A stretch of 64,000 nt of DNA from Hypomesus transpacificus. Lineage: Eukaryota; Chordata; Actinopteri; Osmeriformes; Osmeridae. Below the pieces are notes generated by a model. That model saw only the letters and a list, made by a program, of their open reading frames with translations, had not been told where the DNA came from and did no database searches. The DNA lies in contig NC_061064.1 in assembly GCF_021917145.1 (NCBI RefSeq), positions 5,658,091-5,722,090 of the forward strand. Reading direction: 5' to 3'. The position numbers and the translations under genes were made by a program. This document shows positions 1-11,820 of this stretch, piece after piece (positions within the stretch are counted from its first letter, which is position 1; each line of letters opens with the position of its first letter).

Positions 1-988
1 GGTTGAGCGAGTTCAGTTTTCCGGTTAGGTCCGTCAGAAACCCCAGGTCCAGTAGCCACGCATCCGTTGAAAGTTCCTCGTGCTCCTCGTTCCTTTTCGA
101 CAGAAACGTCTTAATCACAGGCAGCAAGTCAACAAATCGCTGCAGCACTTTTCCGCGACTCAACCACCTGACATCAGCATGCAGAAGCAGGTCTCCATAC
201 GCCGAATCGAGCTCATCCAATAACGCCTTGAATAAGCGATGCTGAAGCGCTTTTGCTCGAATCGAGTTTACCACTTTGACCACCAGTGACATGACATGAG
301 AAAAGTCCACAACTTTCCCAGCCAAGGCTTGCTGATGAATCACACAGTGATACTTCATGAAGTCGGGGAAATCCGGATCATTACGGCACAGTGCTATAAA
401 ACCAGCGTGCACACCGCACATTGCCGGTGCCCCATCGGTAGTGATTGCCACCAGTTTCTGAATGGGGATGTTCTTTTCACGGACATAGCTTTTAAAAACG
501 TTGTAAATATCCTCACCTCTCGTTCTCTCTTTTAATTGGAGAAGAGTGAGGAAGTCCTCCTTTGTTGTAAAGTCCCGGAAAGCCATTCTGACAAATACAA
601 CAAGCTGAGCCGTGTCCATTACATCCAGCGATTCATCAAACTGCAGTGAAAAATATTCACAGAGTGACAAGTCCTCCAACACCTGTTGATCAGTTGCAGC
701 CTTACTTTGAGACGTAGGTTGTGAGAAAAGCAACTGTTGAGCCTTCAACTCCACTTTCAGCTCCTGAACTTTTTTGGCGCGGATTGCGCTCTTTGGTGGA
801 TAGCAGTCTTTGAATTTCGGATGGTTAGTGTTGTGGTGCCGCTCCAAATTCCCTCGCTTAGACAGTGCCTGTGGCTGGTGGCACAACATACACACACTCT
901 TGTCTTTTACCAAGGTAAAGATGAATTCCTCCTCCCATTCATGATGGAAACTGTAGTTTTTCGCCCTCTTTCGTGGTGCCTCTGCCAT
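1..988 (-). CDS. hAT-family transposase-like protein (GTF2IRD2/EPM2AIP1-like), C-terminus beyond window
   Basis: The frame is open from an ATG at 988 to the window edge (about 329 codons) with no stop. Near the N-terminus is a C2H2-like zinc finger (VCMLCHQPQALSKRGNLERH). Further on come hAT landmarks: FDESLDV, ITTDGAPAMCG, a CVIHQQAL block and ADVRWLSRGKVL. These are typical of the transposase-derived proteins annotated in fish as GTF2IRD2-like or EPM2AIP1-like. The stretch between the zinc finger and FDESLDV looks much shorter than in the family as I know it, suggesting an in-frame internal deletion, so it may not be an active enzyme. The start was chosen because the finger follows directly from it. 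Confidence 0.75.
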   Translation of the reverse strand, partial: MAEAPRKRAKNYSFHHEWEEEFIFTLVKDKSVCMLCHQPQALSKRGNLERHHNTNHPKFKDCYPPKSAIRAKKVQELKVELKAQQLLFSQPTSQSKAATDQQVLEDLSLCEYFSLQFDESLDVMDTAQLVVFVRMAFRDFTTKEDFLTLLQLKERTRGEDIYNVFKSYVREKNIPIQKLVAITTDGAPAMCGVHAGFIALCRNDPDFPDFMKYHCVIHQQALAGKVVDFSHVMSLVVKVVNSIRAKALQHRLFKALLDELDSAYGDLLLHADVRWLSRGKVLQRFVDLLPVIKTFLSKRNEEHEELSTDAWLLDLGFLTDLTGKLNSLN

Positions 989-1308
989 GCTTGCTAACAC
1001 TATGTGGACAACACGGCCGGGTAAATAAACAAACCAACGGCAACCACGCCCACAGGTATCCTGGGATAGCAGGTCTCTCAAAGGTCGTCTTCGGGAAAAA
1101 ACGCCCATTTATTTTGTCGGTGAATTGCTTTGCAACACGCACAGGCCAATATGCAAATCCAGGTACAAGAGAACGCGCGTTCAGTTTAAGAATCCTCCGC
1201 GTTCATGAATTAGTCGGAGATCAGTATTTCTGAAATTATTTTGGAGATCGACAGGGAAAGTCTCCGAGATCGACACGTCGATCGCGATCGACAGGTTGGC
1301 GACCTCTG
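1..1308 (-). mobile_element. hAT-type DNA transposon, 5' portion (cut by window edge)
   Basis: Read on the minus strand, the element begins at about 1308 with CAGAGGTCGCC, followed by a GATCGA-rich subterminal stretch (about 1250-1300), and then carries a transposase reading frame starting at 988. The other end lies outside the window. CAGRGG-type starts are usual for hAT elements. It lies upstream of the first visible heatr6 exon on the opposite strand, so it probably sits in a heatr6 intron. Confidence 0.7.
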
Positions 1309-1311
1309 TAG

Positions 1312-1505
1312 GGAGTCAGATAGCTGAGCAGGTAGGGAATCGGACTAGTAATCTGAATGTTGCCAGATCGATTCCCGGCTGTGCCAAATTACATTGTGTC
1401 CTTGGTCATTGTGTCACTTCACCCTATTTACTTTGGGGGGGAATGTCCCTGTACTTACTGTAAGTCGCTCTGGATAAGAGCGTCTGCTAAATGACTAAAT
1501 GTAAA
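1312..1505 (+). repeat. tRNA-derived SINE, copy 1
   Basis: A tRNA-like head (GGAGTCAGATAGCTGAG, then a B-box-like GATTCCCGGC) is followed by a body and the conserved fish tail (GTAAGTCGCTCTGGATAAG, then GCGTCTGCTAAATGAC). It directly follows the hAT terminus. A better preserved copy lies at 13888-14088 and minus-strand copies at 26455, 55214 and 56352. It is not a functional tRNA gene: the head does not fold into an intact tRNA and is fused to a SINE tail. Confidence 0.85.
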
Positions 1506-1641
1506 TTTAGTAGTAGTGCACAAAGTACCATTCGAACGCGTCATGCAGGTGTGACATCAACACGTCATGGCGGGTGTAGCATGAATATGTCACGCGGGTG
1601 CAACACGCCAGCATGTGTAACGTGTGTGTGTGTGTGTGTGA

Positions 1642-3787
<2,146 letters not shown>

Positions 3788-4011
3788 CCTCCTATCAGGC
3801 TGTGACACCAGCCTGACCCCACCAGAATAGAGCAGAACCGAGGGAAAATAGACTACTTGATGTTACGGTGCCCTAAAAAGAGACTGGAAGAGCATCGGCC
3901 TTCTTAATTATTCTTTTCCCAGAGATCATATCTATACTTAACAATCAGGGATTCTTAATTGTTTTATATTAATGCATCTACACAACAATCAACCTTCCGA
4001 AACCTCCCTGA

Positions 4012-4017
4012 AATAAA
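4012..4017 (+). terminator. heatr6: heatr6 polyadenylation signal
   Basis: AATAAA about 225 bases downstream of the heatr6 stop, in AT-rich sequence. It is the first canonical signal after the gene. Confidence 0.7.
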
Positions 4018-4530
4018 TGACTTTATATAAAAAAATATATATCGATTTTATTAAATCCCATTTTTACTGACCTGTGATGTTGTGTCTGAGTTTACTTAAT
4101 TGTTCAGCAGATGCTTTCATCCAAAGCGGCAGAGCGAGATTTGAACCTGCGGCCTAAAATAATAAATAAGCTACTTGAAAGTAAACATATAAAGCCTAAT
4201 TATTTTTACTTTGACCAATTCTGTGAGTTTCACTGTTGTTTTACTTGCTTGAAAAGGCAATTCCACTGTCACTTTTTTTATAACGAAATTTATGCTTTGT
4301 TGTCTTTATTATATGCACCAACCCACCAAAGAAATTCATTGTTTGTGTTAATACTTGGCAAACTTGGCAATAAACCGGATCCTGATTCTGCAGAGCGACA
4401 AGATTGCCTTTTGGTGACCCCTTGTGGATGGTGTAGGTGGAAAGGCTGCTTAATCAAATGACGAGAAGTCATTTGATCTACTTTTCAGAAGTTTGACTCG
4501 TCATGCCTTTACTTGCCCCACGCCATTTCA
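4018..4530. other. Intergenic region between heatr6 and ddx52
   Basis: No gene is seen. A degraded SINE/LINE-like fragment lies at about 4103-4155 (CAGCAGATGCTTTCATCC, then GATTTGAACCTGC). The ddx52 promoter and 5'UTR must lie in the right-hand part, but no TATA box is evident. Confidence 0.5.
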
Positions 4531-7500
4531 ATGGACGCCTTTGACTTGTTTCGGAAGCTGGGAGCAGGGGCAAAATTCGATTTTAAGAGGTTTGGGAAAG
4601 ATGCAGAACGATTTAAGGTAATATACAATCGGACTGTATTTATTGATCTAATTGTGTTGTATTGGTATGGTCAGAAACCGACCGTTGAGAAGGTAATGTC
4701 CTGAAGCATGTATCTAGCTAGCTAAAATGTAGCTAGCCAGAGCTACTACTAACATGTAGTACTGCTACCGTGACAAGTAGTTTGTTATTGTCGATTATAC
4801 CGAATTTAGATGAAAATTAAGTTGAAGTTTGAATGTTTTCTCTGTTTGTATTTAAATAAGGTTGTGAGACCACAAGGCAAAGATGGGTCCTCGGATATTC
4901 TCTCTGGGATCGACTTTTTTGGAACGGGGGTTACTAACCTAGGCAGCCAAAGCAGGGCTGTAGAAGAAGAGAAGGAAGGAGAAGATGACGAACAGGGAGA
5001 CGACGAGGAAACATCCGTCAGTGGAAAAAGAAAACTGCGTGTTGAACAGACAACTGCAAAGAAGAAGAAAAAGAAAGGCAGATTTGGTGAAACCGAAGGT
5101 AAGCAGTCGTCGCTTCAGCTAACTCTTGAATGGAATTGTTAAGCAGGGACAAAAGTAAATGACAGACTCAGCGAGCACAGAAAGGCGATAGCCCCAAAGC
5201 AAGTGAGGTAAAATGAGGCAAAGCTTATTCTCAGAGCCGTCACATGCTCGTCTGTCTTTGCTGGTTTTCTCTAGATCAAAACAATGGGCAGTCTGGGGAG
5301 AGCGAAGGTGAAGGAATCCGCTGGACTTCCTCCCTGGACAGGAATACCAAAGACCTTCAGAAGGAGGGGCAGGAGAAGACCTCTCTCAAGAGAATGAAGC
5401 AGCTACACAAGGAGAAGGTACTCAGCATACACACTCGATATGAACACACACACATAACATCTAATAAAAGACTCATGCATTCATAACTTATCCACACACA
5501 CATGACACAGTCATGGTAGGGTTATCTTATACTCTAATGCCATTATCTCATTGTCTCTGATTGCACACCTATAGTCGAACGGAGTTTGACAGTCAACCTG
5601 TCCTGTCTGCTCTCTCAGGTGAACCGTTTACGTGCACAACACCGGATCAACGTGCACGGCAGTGACGTGCCTGACCCGCTGTGCACGTTTGCGGAGTTGC
5701 AGTCGGAGTACCGTCTGAGCCCGCGGGTCCTTCAGAACCTGCGAGAGGCGGGGCTCACCTCCCCGACACCCATACAGATGCAGGCCATACCGCTGATGAT
5801 GCATGTGAGGAGACACACACACGACACAATCCTCTCTCTTTACTGTGTCTGTTTAGACCATGGTTCTCCACCCTGGGCCTCGGACCCCCTGTCCTGCATG
5901 TTTAAGATGTTTCCCTGATCGAACACACCCGATTCAAATGAATGGTGGTTATTTGGCTTTTCCACCCATTCATTTGATGGGGCAGGGGGACATCTAACAC
6001 ATGCAGGACAGGGGGTCCCTGAGGACCAGGGGTGAAGAACCACTGGTTTAGACTAACTTTACCCTCTGTTGTAACTTAAATATCAAGTAAAATAATCCAA
6101 ATATTGATTTCTGACACACATTTTCTTCTCATTTGGCCCCTGTGCTTAAACCACTGCTTCTTGACTGTGACGGTGTGCTTGTCTCAGGGTCGTGAGATCC
6201 TGGCGTGCGCCCCTACAGGTTCAGGGAAGACCCTGGCCTTCTGTCTCCCCCTGCTGGCCCACCTCCAGCAGCCAGCCAATCTGGGCTTTAGGGCTGTCAT
6301 CATCTCCCCCACCAGAGAGCTGGCCAGCCAGGTACACACACAAACACAGGTGCACACACCCAAAAAACTGACGTGCACGTACACGCACATAATTATGCTC
6401 GCTGACACACAAACATGCTCGCTGACACACCAACACAGACATACACACAAACATCCACAAACACTGCGAAGCTCCTGTGTTGCTAGGCGGTCGGTGGTGT
6501 ACGACTGACTAACCGTTATATTTAGACCCACAGAGAGCTGGTTCGTCTGTCGGAGGGGACAGGCTTCAGGGTCCACATCATCGACAAGGCTTCCATGGCC
6601 GCCAAGAAATACGGACCTCAGTCCAGCAAGAAATATGGTACGCCATTAGACCGCGCCACACTCGCACACTATCGCAGGCTTTCTCTTTCGCACTGTCTCC
6701 CTCACTCCCTACCTCCTTCTTCACTCCCTACCTCCTTCTTCACTCCCTACCTCCTTCTCTCCATAGATATCCTGGTCAGTACTCCTAACAGAGTCGTCTT
6801 CCTCCTGAAACAAGATCCTCCAGCACTGGACCTTAGCAGGTAATTAACCACCTCCAATATGTTTGTATGTCCCAACAAGCTGTCCTTCAGCGCCTTGCAA
6901 GCTGTTGCACCTTGAAGTCATATGTGTGTGTGTCAGTGTGGAGTGGCTGGTGGTGGACGAGTCCGACAAGCTGTTTGAGGACGGCAAGAGTGGCTTCAGG
7001 GAGCAGCTGGCGGCCGTGTTCCTGGCCTGCTCTGGTCCCCGTGTCCGCCGGGCGCTCTACAGCGCCACCTGCGCCGCGGACGTGGAACAGTGGTGCCGCC
7101 TCAACCTCGACAACCTGGTCTCGGTCAACATCGGGCACAGGTACGCTACTTACGACTCTCGTCCTATCAGGACTACCGCTTGTTAAGCACTCAGGCTCTG
7201 GGAGTAGAAGACCTCAAGGCTACCAAGTTGAAAAAAGTTGAGTTATTAACACCCCTTTCGGCCATTTTGTTTCCCTACAGGAACACGGCGGTGGAGACGG
7301 TAGAACAGGAGCTTCTTTTTGTGGGGACAGAGAATGGAAAACTACTGGCCATGAGGGACATCATCAAGAAGGTAGGCAGCGCCAAGGAGAAGATGGAGCC
7401 GAAACATGAGCGAGGGGAGAAAGTTCCTTCAGCTTGGAGGAACGATGTTTTCTACGCAACAGGCTGATGAGAGGATGTGACGTTGCAAAAGGAGCATTTC

Positions 7501-9946
7501 ATCATTCTCCCTCTGTTTTTCGTGCTCTTCCACTTTCTTTCTCTCCTTCTTGCTCTTGGAACAGGGGTTTCTGCCCCCCATGCTGGTGTTTGTACAGTCG
7601 ATAGAGCGAGCACGAGAGCTCTTCCACGAGCTGGTGTACGAGGGCATCAACGTGGACATCATACACGCCGACCGTACACAGCAGCAGGTACGCACTCATG
7701 AAGGACCACGCCCGCACACCTGTTTAGGGTTGAACCATTGTAAAACGTTCACTACCAAGTGGTATTCTCATACTTCTGTTTTTGTCTGTATCTCTTTCTC
7801 TTTCTCTCCTTTATTTTTCTCCTTCGCTCTCCTCCCTCTCAGAGAGAGAACGTTGTGAGTAATTTCCGCTCAGGAAAGATCTGGGTGTTGATCTGCACAG
7901 CCCTACTGGCCAGAGGGATCGACTTCAAGGGAGTCAACCTGGTGCTGAACTACGACTTCCCCACCAGCGCCGTGGAATACATCCACCGCATCGGTTAGTC
8001 CCTCTGTACGGCCTCAACGTCCGGTCTAGTTTGGGCTCCCGTGTGTGTACATTACCCATGACACCTACGTGTACCCCTCAATACTCCTCTCCTCATCTCT
8101 CTCCTCCGTCTCTCAGGGCGAACGGGCAGGGCCGGCCACACAGGGAAGGCAGTCACCTTCTTCACGGAGAATGACAAGCCGCTGTTGCGCAGGTACAGCA
8201 CAAGAGGGATTTAATCGCCGTCAACACAGACGGCTCCTTTTTTCCCTTTCTAATTTTCTCCCTCTGTCTCTCCCTCCCTCCCTCCCTGAAGCATTGCCAA
8301 CGTGATTAAGCAGGCCGGCTGTCCTGTACCAGACTACATGGTCGGCTTCAAGAAAATCCACAGGTGACTTTTAGACAGGAACACTTGTGTTCACTCTTCT
8401 ATCCAAGTGATGGTCGAGGAACTAGGAGCAGATACTGTAAAATATATTTTTGGATTGTCTGGAAAACAAAATTGTCAGCATAAACAATGTCACAATGTTA
8501 TTTTTAATAATACAGGTTTAAACTAGGGCTGTGAACGTTGACAAATTAGCTTTAAAAGCACACCAGTTATGAGAATAAACTCGAAACGTTGGGCGTTGTG
8601 TGGCCCTAATACTTTAACTAGGATGGCAACAAGCAAGCAATGGATCAGGAAAAGAGTATTGGGAATGACAGGGCCAAATACAAAGCCCTGCCAGATGGAT
8701 CTGTTGACAAGAACAGTTATAGTTGCAGATACTGTCGATGTAAATTGAGTTACCGCCTAGTCCTACATCTACCAGTCTTTCATGTAGTCTTAAGTGCCAT
8801 TTGCTGGCCAAGCACACAGCTTTTACAGCAAGAACCATTAGCCCAAAAACACGGTTGATAGTGTGCGAGGGAAACCATTTGCAAATCTACCATCAGCAAG
8901 CTTTCAACAGCAACAGCTAGATGGGTAGCTACAGTGGGCATGCCAATTAACATTGTGGAGCCTGGTGAAATCATTTGGTTTGTATCCAACAACTGTACTT
9001 ACGAATGACCTTCTAGAATGAGCAAGTGCGAGTGATCTTTGATCTATACTGATGTAATTGAACTCATTTAGCCGACCATTTTACCTGTTGTACTATGAGC
9101 TGTTTTTTTTGTGATGCATAGTTTCTTGGGCTTGAGTTTGCCATGAGAAGTGATTTGAGCACATTGGTCAATGCTTCACCTGTGTGTGTCCCTGGATTGT
9201 TTCAGTCCATTGGTTTGTGTTCATTCTTAAAGGTTGGACACACTACATTGTGTGAGGTATTAAAAACTTGAATTATTTCCCAGTACGTAAAATGTTGAAC
9301 TGATGAAATTGACTGAAATTAGACTAATTGAAGATTAACTATGGACAATAATGTGATTAGAAATACAAATAAACGCTTGCCGGCCCTAGTTTGAACATGA
9401 TTACACATGTATTATTAACCAGTTGTGATGTTTGTGCGTGTGTGTGCAGTAAGGTGAAGCGTCAGCTGCAGAAGAGGCCTCCCAAGAGGAGCACCATCCG
9501 CACCACGCCAAGCTTCCTCCTAAAGAAGGGAGAGAGACAAGGAGAGAAGGCCCAAACGAAGAAAGGAGGACACCTGCAGAAGAAACGAGGGCAGAGAAGC
9601 GAAGAAAAAGTCAAGAAGAAGGGTGATGGACAGAAAAAAGGAAAGAAAGTGCAGAAGAGTGGAGGAGGAGCAGGGGGAAACCCAGTCGGCAAAAAGCTGA
9701 AAAACGGCCTGGCGCCCTCTGCTGGAGTCAAGGAGAAGAGGTTTGTTTAAGAGCTTAGAACCATGAGATGCAGCAGTCTGGGTCACTGTATCCCTAAAAA
9801 TGATTAAAGACTTTTAATAAGACTAATATTTTGAAATGTGATTGTTTGTGTTATAGCTGTTCAAGCAATTTACAGACAGACTTTCTGCATTTCCTCACAG
9901 GAAAAAGGTGAAGAAAGCCACGGCAGAGAATGGACAAGCTGCTTGA
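4531..9946 (+). CDS. ddx52: ATP-dependent RNA helicase DDX52 (Rok1 orthologue), complete
   Basis: Fifteen coding exons with consistent phases: 4531-4617, 4861-5098, 5275-5417, 5619-5804, 6188-6331, 6526-6637, 6767-6839, 6937-7140, 7281-7371, 7565-7687, 7843-7993, 8117-8192, 8292-8363, 9450-9740 and 9901-9946. They encode about 678 aa. The start [17 protein letters not shown] matches DDX52. Visible helicase motifs are Q ([10 protein letters not shown], about residue 205), I (APTGSGKT), Ia (PTRELAS), II (DESD, the DDX52 variant of DEAD), III (SAT), V (ARGIDFKG) and VI (HRIGRTGRAG). The tail is Lys-rich and longer than in mammals. The yeast homologue Rok1 acts in the nucleolus in 18S rRNA processing and small-subunit assembly. 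The in-frame TAA at 9748-9750 is avoided by splicing at 9740. Confidence 0.95.
5859..6045. mobile_element. hAT-type MITE in ddx52 intron 4
   Basis: A 187-bp element flanked by a perfect 8-bp target duplication GTTTAGAC (5851-5858 and 6046-6053). Its ends are imperfect inverted repeats (CATGGTTCTCCACCC against CAGTGGTTCTTCACCCC), and the GGACCCCCTGTCCTGCATG segment is also inverted near the right end. It is too short to encode a protein. Confidence 0.85.
8524..9388 (+). mobile_element. Degenerate hAT element in ddx52 intron 13
   Basis: An 865-bp element starting TAGGGCTG and ending in the complement TAGGGCCGG. It is flanked by near-identical 8-bp duplications GTTTAAAC (8516-8523) and GTTTGAAC (9389-9396). 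Inside, a plus-strand fragment at 8640-8858 resembles a BED-type zinc finger of hAT transposases ([19 protein letters not shown], then KLSY). The rest of the transposase is missing or unrecognisable. Confidence 0.7.
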
Positions 9947-10093
9947 GAGCATGGACCTAGCATGGTGCCAGTCGTGGGCAGATGAGAGGACGAGACAGAC
10001 TGACTTGTATATGAGGACACTGTTCTGTTTGCTTTGCAACCAATGTTGCAGTCTTTTCTAATATACTTCACTTGGACTTTTTATGAAGAACTC

Positions 10094-10099
10094 AATAAA
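10094..10099 (+). terminator. ddx52: ddx52 polyadenylation signal
   Basis: AATAAA about 150 bases after the ddx52 stop codon. Confidence 0.75.
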
Positions 10100-11510
10100 T
10101 CGGTGTAAATTGTTTAACTTGTATGTTCTTAAAACATTTTCACTTCTTCTCGCCAATTGACCAGTCAGCTGACAGCTGACATGCTTAGCTAAAGTCTATG
10201 TATTTGTTTTGATGACAAAGCATGCAAGAATTCAATATGTTTAGGTGAATATTCAATTCCACAAACAAACACATACTCTCTGGATGTTACCCTTGCTGGG
10301 TCCCACCATGACTTGGGGGTTGAGCTTCACTTAATGCTTGACTGCTGACTCCATCTATCTTCACTAAAATGACCCATTACATTACTGTAAGAGCCCAATA
10401 ATCTCAATTGAATATTTGTGTTTTGTATATATTTGTTTGATATATACAAAATGAGTAAAACAAAATGTAATTTGATGAAGCCTACAGACGTTTTTTTGCT
10501 ACCAAATAGCCTGTCTGTCAAGGGTCACGTGAAGAAGGTTATAAAAATGTTGGTCATGTGGCGTGATAACATGAAACGTGGGAATGGGAGAAAGACAGGA
10601 AAATATTATTCCCCATGTCATTTTTACATTTCAACTATGGAGGAACCCATTGGGTAAAGGCGTTCACTCTTCTGTAGTATACCCCAAAAATATTGTGCTA
10701 GTTTTCAGGAATTTGAGGCTGGTTTTGAGCATTCGTTGCTGGAACTGGCAAACCTGCTCACACGGATGACTTCTACTAATACTTTTGAGACATATCTCTC
10801 TCTATAGTATAATGCTTGTCTTAGTGTTTTGCTTAGTGGCCATATGTCATGACAAATTGGACAATTTGTAGTTTTCCATCCAGCTGTAACAAATAGAACT
10901 AAATGGGTATTAAATACAGTTTTTGGCCTACCACAGATGCAAGTTTGATATCAGCTTTGGCAGGGACATCAATAGTTAATGCGAACTCATTTTTTTCGCA
11001 TTCATTTTTTATGTAGCCTACATAATTCTTAGGCTACTAAACCTATCGAACCAATTGTGAATTTGATATGCTGATAACATGATTTAAATCTCAGAATACT
11101 TCATATGAACAATCTACATTAAGCTTAATTCAATTATCATTATGAAAGAATTCTCAATGCATCTCCATGTCTCCTGATATAGATGGTTGAGATTGAGAGT
11201 GGGTCAGAGGCAGGGGCAGCATGCAGGGGCAGTGGAGACAGCTCTGTTGCCTAGGTGAGTGCTGAAAGGTGACAGGTAGTTAAGGAAGATGTCCCATTGC
11301 TTATTGGCAAGTTTCGTTTTCAAAATATTTTAATGTGTTCTGAGATCATTTTCACGTAATATGAAGCTAAATAAGTAAAAATAAAGCTGTTGTATAATCA
11401 ATAATAGCAAAAGTAACCATTTAAAAAAGCATAGGACAAATACAAATATGTAGAACAATGCTGACTATTGCGTCTGAGGCTCCATGTTGTAAAATAAATT
11501 GTGTTCAAGT
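10100..11510. other. Intergenic region between convergent ddx52 and chitinase
   Basis: AT-rich sequence with no recognisable exon or repeat family. The 3'UTR of the minus-strand chitinase must lie in the right-hand part. A possible variant signal ATTAAA on the minus strand lies near 11328. Confidence 0.5.
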
Positions 11511-11820
11511 TTAAGGCCAATTGCAACACTTACAGCTGTCATCAAAAACAAGGCCAGCCGAGCAGTTTTGAACCCAGGTGATGCCGTTGGCACATTGGTA
11601 GAAAGATCCTGGAGCATCAGGCTTTGGATACAGACCACCAGGCCGGCCCACACAGAATTCCCCGCTTAATGCCTTGTCTGGAGGCCAATTGCAACACTTA
11701 CAGCTGTCATCAAAGACAAGACCAGCCGGGCAGTTTTGAACCCAGGTGATGCCGTTGGCACATTGGTAGAAAGACCCTGGAGCATCAGGCTTTGGATACA
11801 AACCACCAGGCCGGCCCACA
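11511..11820 (-). repeat. chia: Tandemly duplicated chitin-binding (CBM14) module inside chitinase exon 11
   Basis: Two almost identical copies (about 11511-11655 and 11682-11820) encode [31 protein letters not shown] and SCKCCNWP. They differ at a few bases (for example S against P before AGLVFDD), so the duplication or a gene-conversion event is recent. Each copy carries the cysteine pattern of a type-2 chitin-binding domain. Confidence 0.9.

Noticed and set aside
9748-9750. In-frame TAA as the ddx52 stop
   Set aside because: A GT donor at 9741 and an acceptor at 9900 join in frame to a Lys-rich end with its own stop at 9944-9946, followed by a polyadenylation signal.
4531-9946. DESD in place of DEAD as a damaged helicase motif in ddx52
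   Set aside because: DESD is the normal motif II variant in DDX52 orthologues.
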